NCBI GenBank assembly: GCA_945865415.1
Contig: CAMBFY010000004.1
Location: 1-32,573, forward strand
Direction: 5' to 3'
DNA: 32,573 nt
From: Sphingobacterium thalpophilum
GTDB taxonomy: Bacteria > Bacteroidota > Bacteroidia > Sphingobacteriales > Sphingobacteriaceae
Positions 7,630 through 15,673 of this stretch are shown piece after piece. The notes below the pieces were generated by a model. It was not told the DNA's origin and ran no database searches. It saw only the letters and a program-made list of their open reading frames with translations. How positions within the stretch are numbered: position 1 is the first letter of the stretch; the number at the start of each line of letters is the position of its first letter. The translations under genes and the position numbers were made by a program.

Positions 7630-8967
7630 CTATTGACTAAACCCCCTAATATACGGCCTTGCCGGTGGACGCTCTCCCTTGTTGAATTGCGCTTCACGCG
7701 TTGTTTTGTAGGTCATATTTAGGAATGGAGTTTCAATCCGACGCCCTACTGCAGCGTATTTACTTCCCTGCCAGTTTGATTCCATATAAAGGTTTGTAAT
7801 CCCGGTTGTGAGAAGTAAGCGCTCTGCATGGAATGGTTCTTTTTTGCTCAGCATCATTTCTACGATCCAGTGCGGTTGTGCGTTGGATGCATGATACTGA
7901 TCGAATGGTCCGGGGAATCCAAGTAAAGATACGATTGCAGGTTCCTCCCTGCCTTCAATCTCACCGGCGTAAGTCCATCCGGATAAGGGAACACCAATAA
8001 TCGCCGCCTTCGTTCCATCATTGTATTCAATTACACAAATATTGGTTCTTGGATTTGCCCGATAGGTCTCCGCCTTTAATTCCAGTCTTTGGGCTACCGC
8101 TTCCAGTAGATTAGCTGCCCAGTTGTTGCGCTCCACCCACTTCCATGATTCAGGTCCGCGGATGGATTGAATGGATTTCACACCAGTCTCACCACCTTTT
8201 CTACGTTCTACAAATGCATGAAGCAATTCAATACAATGAAATATAGCTCCCTCATCCGGTGCAGCTCCAACCACAATTGAATGCTTTATTGGGGTATCTA
8301 TTTCCAGTTCTATCTCGGGCTTACGATAATAGACCGGGAGTAATGACCCCCCGGTAAGTGGAAAACCAAGTTCACGTGATTTATCAAACATCCATTTCGC
8401 ATCATCCCAGTTATAGGAAAAGTGTTTGTCGTTGAAAACCGGTACTGAGCGCTTACTCTGTTCAAAAATACGGATTACCTGATTGTACATCCACCAGCGT
8501 GGCAGGAGCCAATGTCCCTTAAGATCGGTAGCATAGTCACCATGTTCACCAACTATAACCACGCCATCCACCGCAAGTTCCTTACCCCCCAATGTTAAAG
8601 CTTCAGCTATTGTTTTAAAGACCGGGAAACCTTTGGCTCTGGCAACTTTTTGTCCGAGCTGGCTGCTATCATGCTGGTGCAGGTAAAGTGATACTACCTC
8701 TACTCGAGATTCCACATAAGCTCCCTGCCACCAATAACCATCAATTAGTTTATTTACCAGCCAGTCGGCATGTGATCTGGTTGCTCCCCAAAACGTTGCC
8801 AAAACAGCAATGCGAGGTTTTTTATCTTGTGTCTGTCCGATAGCCTCACCTGAGAAGCCAGTTAGTGCCGCTAAACCTGCTATTCCGCCTATTCCCAGCA
8901 TTTCACGACGGGTAAAGTTTGGGTTTGACTCTATAATTTCATTGATTGGGAATGAATCTTGTTGCAT
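7630..8967 (-). CDS. Tat-exported protein of unknown function, paralogue B
   Basis: 445 residues with a twin-arginine signal set back from the N-terminus (TRREMLG at residues 19-25, then a GIAGLAAL hydrophobic core). I do not recognise a characterised family. After the signal, PRIAVLATFWGATRSH begins a beta-alpha pattern like a Rossmann or Gfo/Idh/MocA-type N-terminal domain, and VDGVVIVGEHGDY is a second buried strand. Many aromatic and His residues (HQHD, GHWLLPRWW, FNDKHFSYNWDDAKWMFD) look like an active or ligand site. It is highly similar over its full length to the next gene upstream (9021-10391), and the two probably form an operon (53-bp gap). A dehydrogenase-like role is only a fold-level guess; no GxGxxG is obvious. 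Confidence 0.85.
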   Translation of the reverse strand: MQQDSFPINEIIESNPNFTRREMLGIGGIAGLAALTGFSGEAIGQTQDKKPRIAVLATFWGATRSHADWLVNKLIDGYWWQGAYVESRVEVVSLYLHQHDSSQLGQKVARAKGFPVFKTIAEALTLGGKELAVDGVVIVGEHGDYATDLKGHWLLPRWWMYNQVIRIFEQSKRSVPVFNDKHFSYNWDDAKWMFDKSRELGFPLTGGSLLPVYYRKPEIELEIDTPIKHSIVVGAAPDEGAIFHCIELLHAFVERRKGGETGVKSIQSIRGPESWKWVERNNWAANLLEAVAQRLELKAETYRANPRTNICVIEYNDGTKAAIIGVPLSGWTYAGEIEGREEPAIVSLLGFPGPFDQYHASNAQPHWIVEMMLSKKEPFHAERLLLTTGITNLYMESNWQGSKYAAVGRRIETPFLNMTYKTTREAQFNKGERPPARPYIRGFSQ

Positions 8968-9020
8968 GGGTATAAATTTTGTTTTTCTTATTCTTTTTCT
9001 AATTCGTCCAGTCTTGGTTC

Positions 9021-10391
9021 TTATTGATCAAACCCCCGGATATACGGCCTTGCAGGGGGTCTTTCTCCCTTGCTGAACTGTGCGCCTCTGGTTGAACGGT
9101 ATTTTATATTCAGGGCAGGGGTTTCGAGGCGGCGCCCCAGGGCAGAGTACTTACTGCCCTCCCAGTTTGATTCCATGTAGTGGTTTGTAATACCGGTCGA
9201 CAGAAGCAGACGTTCAGCATTGAACGGTTCCTTCTTAGTCAGCATCATTTCTACGATCCAATGCGGTTGTGCATTGGAGGCGTGATATTGATCGTAAGGA
9301 CCAGCCCAGCCGAGCATCGAGATAATGGTAGGTTCATTTCTTCCTTCAATCTCACCGGCATAAGTCCAACCCACACCCCGGCCACCGATTACCGCTGCTT
9401 TTGTTCCATCATTATACTCTATGACACATATATTGGTTTGGGGCTCTTCCTGAAAATGTCCGGCCTTGAAGTCAAAGCTTTTGGCAACGGCATCAAGCAG
9501 CTTGGCCGCCCATGGATTATTTGCGACCCATTTCCAGGCCTCTGATCCGCGGATGGATTGTATGGTCTTAACACCCGACTCACCACCTTTGCGGCGCTCA
9601 ACAAATCCCTGAAGCACGTCAATAGCATGGAAAATGCCCCCTTCATCTCCGGCGCCTCCTACTACAATTGAATTTTTTATTGGCGTATCGATGTCAATCT
9701 CGATCTCAGGCTTACGGAAGTAAATTGGAATTGAAGAACCTCCTGTTAGAGGAAAATTCAGCTCTCGTGATTTGTCAAACATCCACTTTGCATCATCCCA
9801 ATTGTAGGAGAGGTGCTTGTCGTTAAAAACCGGCACTGAACGTTTACTCTGTTCAAAAACTTTTATCACTTGCTGGTAGATCCACCAACGTGGCAGTAGC
9901 CAGTGCCCCCGGAGGTCGGTTGCATATTCTCCGTGTTCTGCTACGATCACAACGCCATCCACAGCCAATTCCTTACCGCCTAGCGTTAGGGCTTGAGCTA
10001 CAGTCTCAAAAACCGGAATACCTTTCGCTTTGGCTACTTTTTGACCAAGCAAACTTGCATCATGCTGGTGTATGTAAACAGAAACAACATCCACCCGCGA
10101 AGGCATGTAGGCACCATCCCACCAATAACCATCAATCAGCTTGTTTACAATCCAGTCTGCATGTGATCTCGTGTAAGCCCAATAACTGGCCAGAACGGCG
10201 ATACGAGGCCGGCTTTGCTGAGTACTCGGAAAAGTAGCAGCTGCAGCATTCCCCGCAAAGGCCGTTAAACCTGCTATACCCGCAATTCCAAGCATTTGTC
10301 GTCTGGAAAACATCGGATTTGTATCCATTAGTTCAGTGATCGGGAAGGAATCTGGAGCACTTGTTACAATTTCAGATTGTTTCTTTGCCAT
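9021..10391 (-). CDS. Tat-exported protein of unknown function, paralogue A
   Basis: 456 residues, a tandem paralogue of the gene at 7630-8967, with near-identical blocks throughout: GHWLLPRWW, FNDKH.SYNWDDAKWMFDKSREL, QYHASNAQPHWIVEMML and the shared C-terminus GERPPARPYIRGF. The Tat motif is SRRQMLG at residues 29-35, followed by a hydrophobic core and an Ala-rich cleavage region near residue 50. The N-terminus before the motif is ten residues longer than in its partner. A PRIAVLASYWAYTRSHADW segment starts the mature domain. Function is unknown; the pair, plus the downstream dipeptidase, suggests a small exported metabolic cluster. The 5' flank holds the dispersed repeat described at 10659-10856. 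Confidence 0.86.
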   Translation of the reverse strand: MAKKQSEIVTSAPDSFPITELMDTNPMFSRRQMLGIAGIAGLTAFAGNAAAATFPSTQQSRPRIAVLASYWAYTRSHADWIVNKLIDGYWWDGAYMPSRVDVVSVYIHQHDASLLGQKVAKAKGIPVFETVAQALTLGGKELAVDGVVIVAEHGEYATDLRGHWLLPRWWIYQQVIKVFEQSKRSVPVFNDKHLSYNWDDAKWMFDKSRELNFPLTGGSSIPIYFRKPEIEIDIDTPIKNSIVVGGAGDEGGIFHAIDVLQGFVERRKGGESGVKTIQSIRGSEAWKWVANNPWAAKLLDAVAKSFDFKAGHFQEEPQTNICVIEYNDGTKAAVIGGRGVGWTYAGEIEGRNEPTIISMLGWAGPYDQYHASNAQPHWIVEMMLTKKEPFNAERLLLSTGITNHYMESNWEGSKYSALGRRLETPALNIKYRSTRGAQFSKGERPPARPYIRGFDQ

Positions 10392-10658
10392 AAGGTTTTA
10401 TTTCTTGATTGGGATTAGGATATTTTGTCTTTTGATTTAATCTATATCCTTGAACTAAATTAATAATAATTCAATGATTAGTATTGAATAAATGCCTTGT
10501 TATGTAACAAAACTGTAGATGGATATTTGAGTTTTAAAATTACAGATGCAATCTTTCCAGTGTTGCTTATTGATTAACCGTCTGTATAGTTTTAGCGCAG
10601 CATCTCTGCGGATTGTAAAATTATTATGAGTCTGCAGACTCTACACACAATGATTAGA
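10392..10658. other. Intergenic region with small palindromes
   Basis: No gene is seen here. Two compact inverted repeats lie near its right side: CGCAG-CATCT-CTGCG around 10594-10608 and a perfect 14-bp palindrome GAGTCTGCAGACTC at 10628-10641. They sit just before the dispersed repeat copy. The promoter of the Tat-protein pair should be in the left part, but no clear TAnnTTTG box was found. Confidence 0.4.
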
Positions 10659-10856
10659 TTTTGGAAAGCAATACCTGTGTGCTATCGGCTCGTTCAGCCC
10701 TTTCCTCCGGAGTATTTCCGGCAAGAAATTGCGTTCAATTTCAAATTACCATTGGCCGGAAGATAATCCTCCGGCAAGGTTTATTTTACCTGCTGCTGTT
10801 TTTCATCGGGACGCACCGGCAAGAGGCCATATGCGATTTTAAATCAGCGGGTTACA
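10659..10856 (+). repeat. Dispersed structured repeat, copy A
   Basis: About 198 bp that aligns, with gaps, to 29763-29950 in the same orientation. Shared blocks include AATACCTG, TTCAGCCCTTTCC, TTCCGGC, GCCGGAAG, CGGCAAGGTTTATTTTACC, CTGTTTTTCATCGG and the terminal GTTACA. The centre forms a hairpin with TTCCGGC (10716-10722) against GCCGGAA (10755-10761), extended by TAT/ATA and GG/CC pairs. It lies between two minus-strand genes and holds no convincing ORF. It may be a MITE-like or REP-like element. Confidence 0.7.
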
Positions 10857-10873
10857 AACCCGACTTATCTGGA

Positions 10874-10903
10874 ATTCGATATGCCTTTCAGAACATATCG
10901 AAT
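10874..10903. repeat. Perfect inverted repeat next to copy A
   Basis: ATTCGATATG (10874-10883) and CATATCGAAT (10894-10903) are perfect complements around a 10-nt loop. They lie 17 bp past the stop of the yedK-like gene on the minus strand. Neither strand has a T-run after the stem, so it is not a standard terminator, although it could act as a 3'-end stabiliser. Confidence 0.6.
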
Positions 10904-10919
10904 AGTGTAGAGACGATTC

Positions 10920-11579
10920 TTATGGTTTAAACAATTGTTCGTACTCTTCGGTATCACCGACCTTATTCACCAGTGCTTTTTCCATTAATTGATCAGGGAT
11001 TGCACCTAATACTTGCATCCTCTCACTCAAAGGTAAATCCCGGTTTATCCAAAGTTTTGCCGATTTTTCAGTCAATAGGCAGGGCATACGATCATGAATG
11101 CTCTTCATAAATTCATTCGGACTGCGGGTAATAATCGTACAGCTGTTGATGATCTCGCCGGTAGATTGATTCGTCCACGAATCCCACAATCCTGCCATCA
11201 GAGTAAATTGTTGTTCTTTCATTCGGATCAGAAAAGGCTGTTTCAACTTCCCCTTTTCATCCAGCTTTTTCCATTCATAGAATCCATCTGTTATGACTAT
11301 ACAATGGCGTTTACCAAGTAGATTTCTCCAGGCACCTGATTCATGCAGATTTTCAAGGCGGGCATTAAAGCTGCTGAATTTTGGTTTTTCTTTGGCCCAG
11401 AATGGGATTAAGCTCCAATAAAAGTATTGTAGTATCTTAGGCTTGTCATCAGTTATTACCGGCAACTCTACCGTGGGAGGCAGATTGATCCCTCCCGGTT
11501 TGATCAATGCATCCGCATGTTTAAGCTGAAGTTTTCGTGCTATAAATTCCTGATCTGGTGTTGATACCCTGCCACACAT
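10920..11579 (-). CDS. SOS response-associated peptidase, HMCES/YedK family
   Basis: A 219-residue SRAP-domain protein that binds abasic sites in single-stranded DNA and forms a protective covalent crosslink through Cys2. The start at 11579 is chosen over an ATG twelve codons upstream because the N-terminus must be Met-Cys-Gly-Arg for Cys2 to be exposed. The rest of the active site is present: FNARLE (Asn72, Arg74), TDGFYEWKK (Glu102) and HDRMP (His162), plus the family block TLMAGLWDSW. Length is normal for bacterial members. It lies directly after a fragment of an XRE regulator gene (11603-11761) and the MFS gene, all on the minus strand. Confidence 0.94.
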   Translation of the reverse strand: MCGRVSTPDQEFIARKLQLKHADALIKPGGINLPPTVELPVITDDKPKILQYFYWSLIPFWAKEKPKFSSFNARLENLHESGAWRNLLGKRHCIVITDGFYEWKKLDEKGKLKQPFLIRMKEQQFTLMAGLWDSWTNQSTGEIINSCTIITRSPNEFMKSIHDRMPCLLTEKSAKLWINRDLPLSERMQVLGAIPDQLMEKALVNKVGDTEEYEQLFKP

Positions 11580-11602
11580 GTGTTGGATTTTGTTATTATT
11601 TT

Positions 11603-11761
11603 TTATCCCAAGCACAGAAAAAGCATAAAGCCGTGTCCTGCTTTTGTATTGTTTCTTCCATTATCTTCATTCCCGTATTTCAGAATATTACCAGGTTGAC
11701 AATCCAGAGCTTTACAAATTGCCTCCAGAGTGCTGAAACGAATTGCCTGAGCTTTTAGCTT
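11603..11761 (-). pseudogene. Remnant of an XRE/Cro-CI family regulator (HTH_26-like), C-terminal part only
   Basis: The minus-strand frame ending at TAA 11603-11605 reads AQAIRFSTLEAICKALDCQP and continues GNILKY. This is the last helices of the small XRE regulators whose C-terminus is typically AIRFSTLEAICKALDCQPGD. The first ~35 residues, including the start and the recognition helix, are missing. The frame meets a TGA immediately upstream, inside the 3' end of the MFS gene, and after the homologous part runs on for about 26 unrelated residues (GNEDNGRNN...). It therefore looks like a truncated gene left at a rearrangement junction, not a working regulator. The homology is recognised by eye and is strong for such a short piece. 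Confidence 0.75.
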
Positions 11762-13049
11762 AAAGTTTCATCATCATTTTCCTGGATCCCAGCAAAGCCA
11801 GCAAGGTAAGTCCTGCGGCAATGGTCAAGTAATATCCCACATAGGCGAGTCCGTAATTCTGTGCAAGCGTAGTGGCTAAATAAGGCGTTAGAGAGGCACC
11901 CAAAATCCCTGCGAGGGTAAAGGCCAGTGAAGCTCCGGTATAACGTACCGGTGCAGGAAAGATTCCTGCCAGTGCAGTGCCGATTGGTCCGTAACTAAGT
12001 CCCATCAGGAACATGCCCAGTGATAAGAATACCCCCGTCAGAAACAAATTGTCTGAGATAAATATAAATGCGAATATCAGTCCGAATAACATGATCCCAA
12101 TAGTTGCCCCAAGCAGCATTTGATTGCGTCCGTATTTATCCGCTAGCCATGCAGACAGTGGTATTCCTAATCCGAAGAACAGCATCGAGATCATTTGCAG
12201 GATTAGGAAATCGCTTTTGGTATAATTTAGCGCAGTTGTACCCCAGCTCAGTGTAAAAACAGTCATTAAGTAAAAGAGCAGGAATGTAGTAATGGTAGCC
12301 AGTGTACCAAGTGTAATAGCTTTGGTATGTTTTACAAATACATCCTTAACCGGCATTTTGGATTGCTGCTTACTGTCAACTACCTTCATAAAATCAGGAG
12401 TTTCGGTAATTTTTAAACGGACATACAATCCAACAAATACGAGCAATGCGCTGGCTATAAAGGGTATGCGCCAGCCATAATTAATAAAATCGCTATCATT
12501 CATCGTTCTGCTCAGGATAAAAAATGAACCTGTTGATAAGAGGAAACCGATAGGTGCACCTAATTGCGGGAACATACCATACCAGGCTTTTTTATGCGGA
12601 GGGGCATTTTCTGTCGCGAGTAAAACTGCGCCTCCCCATTCTCCACCCAGACCTAATCCCTGGCCGAAACGAAATACCGCCAGTAATATCGGGGCAGCAA
12701 TACCTATTGATGCATAACCCGGCAGGAGTCCGATGGCTACAGTAGATGGCCCCATAGTCATGAGTGCTGCAACGAGTGTGGCTTTACGACCTTTCCGGTC
12801 GCCGAAATGTCCGAATAATGCAGCGCCCAATGGCCTTGCAAAAAAAGCAAGTGCAAAAGTAGCCAGCGATTCGAGTGTGGCCATAGCTGGATCTGAAGCT
12901 GAGAAAAACAATTTAGGAAAGACCAACACTGCTGCAGTGGCATAAATGTAAAAATCAAAAAACTCAATGGTGGTACCGATAAGACTTGCTGCTAATATGC
13001 GGCGTACCGGATTTGCTTGAAGAGGTGGCTGAGACATAGACTCAAACAT
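11760..13049 (-). CDS. MFS transporter, metabolite:H+ symporter (MHS) type
   Basis: A 429-residue twelve-helix transporter. The MHS-subfamily signatures are clear: GTTIEFFDFYIY in helix 1, FFARPLGAALFGHFGDRKGRK in the helix 2-3 loop and GQGLGLGGEWGGAVLLATE in helix 4-5. This group (ShiA, ProP, KgtP relatives) imports organic acids, betaines or shikimate with protons; the substrate here is unknown. A second ATG four codons in (13037) could be the true start. The 3' end abuts the XRE remnant, its stop overlapping that frame. The 5' side carries the nested inverted repeat at 13140-13238, which separates it from the DUF4838 gene upstream on the same strand. Confidence 0.92.
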   Translation of the reverse strand: MFESMSQPPLQANPVRRILAASLIGTTIEFFDFYIYATAAVLVFPKLFFSASDPAMATLESLATFALAFFARPLGAALFGHFGDRKGRKATLVAALMTMGPSTVAIGLLPGYASIGIAAPILLAVFRFGQGLGLGGEWGGAVLLATENAPPHKKAWYGMFPQLGAPIGFLLSTGSFFILSRTMNDSDFINYGWRIPFIASALLVFVGLYVRLKITETPDFMKVVDSKQQSKMPVKDVFVKHTKAITLGTLATITTFLLFYLMTVFTLSWGTTALNYTKSDFLILQMISMLFFGLGIPLSAWLADKYGRNQMLLGATIGIMLFGLIFAFIFISDNLFLTGVFLSLGMFLMGLSYGPIGTALAGIFPAPVRYTGASLAFTLAGILGASLTPYLATTLAQNYGLAYVGYYLTIAAGLTLLALLGSRKMMMKL

Positions 13050-13139
13050 AGGAAATTTGAGGCTATTTTTAGCTGCTTGTCATGGGGAAAATGTGATAAC
13101 TTAAATTAAATCTGTTACAGATGTATGGGATTTTATTGA

Positions 13140-13238
13140 CTAATCCGTAGAGAAGGCGCTGCGCTGAACTGTACAACAGCTAATTTCTGTTGTACTCGAA
13201 AATCAATTTTTGTAATCGCTGGAAACTCTACGGACTAG
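13140..13238. repeat. Nested inverted repeat, possible small MITE
   Basis: Outer arms CTAATCCGTAGAG (13140-13152) and CTCTACGGACTAG (13226-13238) pair at 12 of 13 positions. Inner arms GTACAACAG (13171-13179) and CTGTTGTAC (13187-13195) pair perfectly around a 7-nt loop. The 99-bp unit has no ORF and no T-run, so it is unlike a simple terminator. It lies between two minus-strand genes. Confidence 0.65.
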
Positions 13239-13262
13239 ATTCAGCAATAACTATTTCATGAA

Positions 13263-15608
13263 TTACCTCACCACAACCTGATCAGCATAAACCGAAAGCG
13301 GCTGCCCCGAACGGATATGCCAGGATGGGGTTATCAATAAACTTTCTGCATGGACTTTTATAAACCTGGCTTTCGTTCCTGCTTTCATTTCCGCAAGAAA
13401 TGGAAGATATGAAATTTTGATGATTTCAGGGTTTTCAAGTGGGTTTGGATTGTTAGAATTAGTAATTGTGATGGCTTCACTGTATTCCTTACCATCTAAA
13501 GAAAGTGAATAGCTTACAAATTTGGGCAAGGCAAACAAATGCCAGTCGGCTTGTGCCTGCGGGTTCAGGAAATCCATGTTCACAGAGTTGACAGGCATGA
13601 CTTCACCCAGATCAAGAATGAAATCCATATGCTCTGCGGTACAATATATCCAGTTCTGATCGGCTTCCTGCCAGGATTCATAGGAGGCAAAAATGCCGTC
13701 GGTCAGACTTTCTAAAGCTTTCGACTTAGGGTTCGCTTTGCTAACTGGGATGATTTTTTTCCGGAATGATTTAGCAGTGCTGATTCCTTCCATATTATTG
13801 AATAGCCGCATATAGGATGCACGATAATGTTCAGGTGTTCCGCTTCTTTCCCGCACCAGTTTGACATTATTTTGGGTGCATCCATCCGCAAAACTATTGA
13901 CCAGGGTTTTAAATTCGGGTTTCGGTAAAACCTTTCCGACACTATCCCTGCTGAACATACTTCTTTCGGTATTGATTTCCGTGCGTCCTATTTGTATTTC
14001 GGCATACATCACAGGTAAACGGGCAACTTTAACACGCCTTACCAGTTCAGGATGTGCAGCTACAGCCTTTTCTGCTTTATCGAAAAGCTGCTTGTATTGC
14101 TGCATCATTTCTGCTGACAGATAAGTGTTTTTAGCATGGATGGGATCCCCAAAAATGCTAAGCACCATGCCGCTCTTTATAAGCGATTCCTGCATACTAT
14201 CAATATATTGCCGTATAAACGGAGCCGCAGTGACGAAATATCCTTTTAAAAATTCATTGATAATGGCTTTATCATCTGCATCAGGATTCCACATTAACTT
14301 GCTGATCAGGTAGGAGCGGAGCAGGGCCATTTCGGCTGCGGCTTCGTTGTTTGCCTGCATGAATAAAGCATTGACGCGATTATCTGTATAGAATTTAATA
14401 TTAGGTTTTAAGGTATACAGATTTGGGAACGGGGATACATAATTGGTGAACTGTATATTATAATCCCAGATAATGATGTCTTTTGAAAGGGCACCCCAGT
14501 CTTTCAGATCCTGAGAAAAGGCGGGGTCTGTGACATAAACCGGAGCCTGACGCGAACTTTCAATGTTACAGAGCATAATATTGACATTGGGCTCAATCTG
14601 GATATTTTTCGGAGCCTTACGTGAATACCAGTAAGCAAGTGTTGAGATGATCTTATCAGGAATTTCCCTCGCAACCTGATTCACAAAATGTATGATTGAA
14701 CCACTTGGAACATTACCGTATTTTTCATTCAATGCTTTACATCCATCACATTGGCAATACCTGTCGTTATCATCTTGACTTACAGACCAATAGCTGGAAT
14801 TTGGTTTTTCCTTTATTTTAATTTTCAGGCTGGCAACCAGAAGCCTTAAAACCTCGGGGTTCGACAGACATAACTGTGTTCCTGGCCGTCTTATGCCATC
14901 AATCAATGAATAATATTCGGGATGACTTTTAGCATATTCCTGTTGTGGAACCAGCGTATTAAAAGTATGTACAAACAATCCCCAATCATCCCTTGATGAA
15001 AGCTTATGCCAGTCGGAATACTCCTGATCAGCCATTTGACTGTAAGAAGTGGTTCTGTATTTGATCTTTGGTTCAATTACCTGATCAGTCTTTGTAGGTT
15101 TAAAGCTGGTATCGCCCGGACTATCTGCAGTTTCGGGTGAGTATTTTCTAAAGCCCAATCCTTCTAGCAGGTCGTAAACACCAAACAGCAATCCTCTTTT
15201 TGCACCTCCGGCTATGATGAAATTTTCACCTTCAATTTTCCGGATAAACCCTGCCTCCGGGATCTTACCACTATTGATTTGTCGGGCCTTGGCATAATCG
15301 GTTTCGCCGAGATAAATCCCGTTTATAACTTTTGATTCTCCTTCTGCTACAATTTGAATCGCTTTTTTTGATAGTTTGGATAGATATAATTGTAAAGCAA
15401 GACCAGCTTCCTTTTCGATCAACGCGGCTCTCATTGGAAGGATAATCTGATAATCTAAAATACCATCATCTGTCACTTGCCTGCCCAAAAGACTATTCTT
15501 CAATTCCGCACTCAGTAAATCCGGCAGAAAAGTCAATCCCGCTGCTACAATGCCTGTGTTCTTTAAAAAATTTAGTCTTGATATCTTCTTATTTGTATTA
15601 GTGCCCAT
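13263..15608 (-). CDS. Exported DUF4838 protein with C-terminal discoidin-like domain
   Basis: A 781-residue exported protein. The N-terminus KKISRLNFLKNTGIVAAGLT is a signal of Tat-like shape but without a second Arg, so it is probably Sec. Residues ~50-160 resemble the alpha-glucuronidase/GH20 N-terminal accessory fold (GLLFGVYDLLEGLGFRKYSP). The DUF4838 core follows, with GTQLCLSNPEV, SVSQDDND and the cysteine motif CQCDGC. The C-terminal ~150 residues (HMDFILDLGEVMPVNSVNMDF, VSYSLSLDGKEY, ARFIKVHAE) are a coagulation factor 5/8-type discoidin domain that binds carbohydrate. DUF4838 proteins are thought to be TIM-barrel glycoside hydrolase relatives; the substrate is unknown. A role in glycan breakdown fits the sialidase-like gene at 19886 and the lipoproteins nearby. 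Confidence 0.88.
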   Translation of the reverse strand: MGTNTNKKISRLNFLKNTGIVAAGLTFLPDLLSAELKNSLLGRQVTDDGILDYQIILPMRAALIEKEAGLALQLYLSKLSKKAIQIVAEGESKVINGIYLGETDYAKARQINSGKIPEAGFIRKIEGENFIIAGGAKRGLLFGVYDLLEGLGFRKYSPETADSPGDTSFKPTKTDQVIEPKIKYRTTSYSQMADQEYSDWHKLSSRDDWGLFVHTFNTLVPQQEYAKSHPEYYSLIDGIRRPGTQLCLSNPEVLRLLVASLKIKIKEKPNSSYWSVSQDDNDRYCQCDGCKALNEKYGNVPSGSIIHFVNQVAREIPDKIISTLAYWYSRKAPKNIQIEPNVNIMLCNIESSRQAPVYVTDPAFSQDLKDWGALSKDIIIWDYNIQFTNYVSPFPNLYTLKPNIKFYTDNRVNALFMQANNEAAAEMALLRSYLISKLMWNPDADDKAIINEFLKGYFVTAAPFIRQYIDSMQESLIKSGMVLSIFGDPIHAKNTYLSAEMMQQYKQLFDKAEKAVAAHPELVRRVKVARLPVMYAEIQIGRTEINTERSMFSRDSVGKVLPKPEFKTLVNSFADGCTQNNVKLVRERSGTPEHYRASYMRLFNNMEGISTAKSFRKKIIPVSKANPKSKALESLTDGIFASYESWQEADQNWIYCTAEHMDFILDLGEVMPVNSVNMDFLNPQAQADWHLFALPKFVSYSLSLDGKEYSEAITITNSNNPNPLENPEIIKISYLPFLAEMKAGTKARFIKVHAESLLITPSWHIRSGQPLSVYADQVVVR

Positions 15609-15673
15609 TTAAAAATTCTTTGTTTATTTACTATTCCAAACTATATTCTTGAGCTACGAAATGTCCGTACTCA

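Noticed and set aside
9180-10237. Plus-strand ORFs opposite the Tat-protein gene
   Set aside because: They mirror the codon pattern of the minus-strand paralogue, which is clearly coding.
10659-10903. Retron or other msr-msd locus
   Set aside because: Hairpins are present, but no reverse transcriptase gene is in the window, and the second copy lies between unrelated genes.
11580-11615. YedK-like start at 11615
   Set aside because: The catalytic cysteine must be residue 2; only the start at 11579 gives Met-Cys-Gly-Arg.
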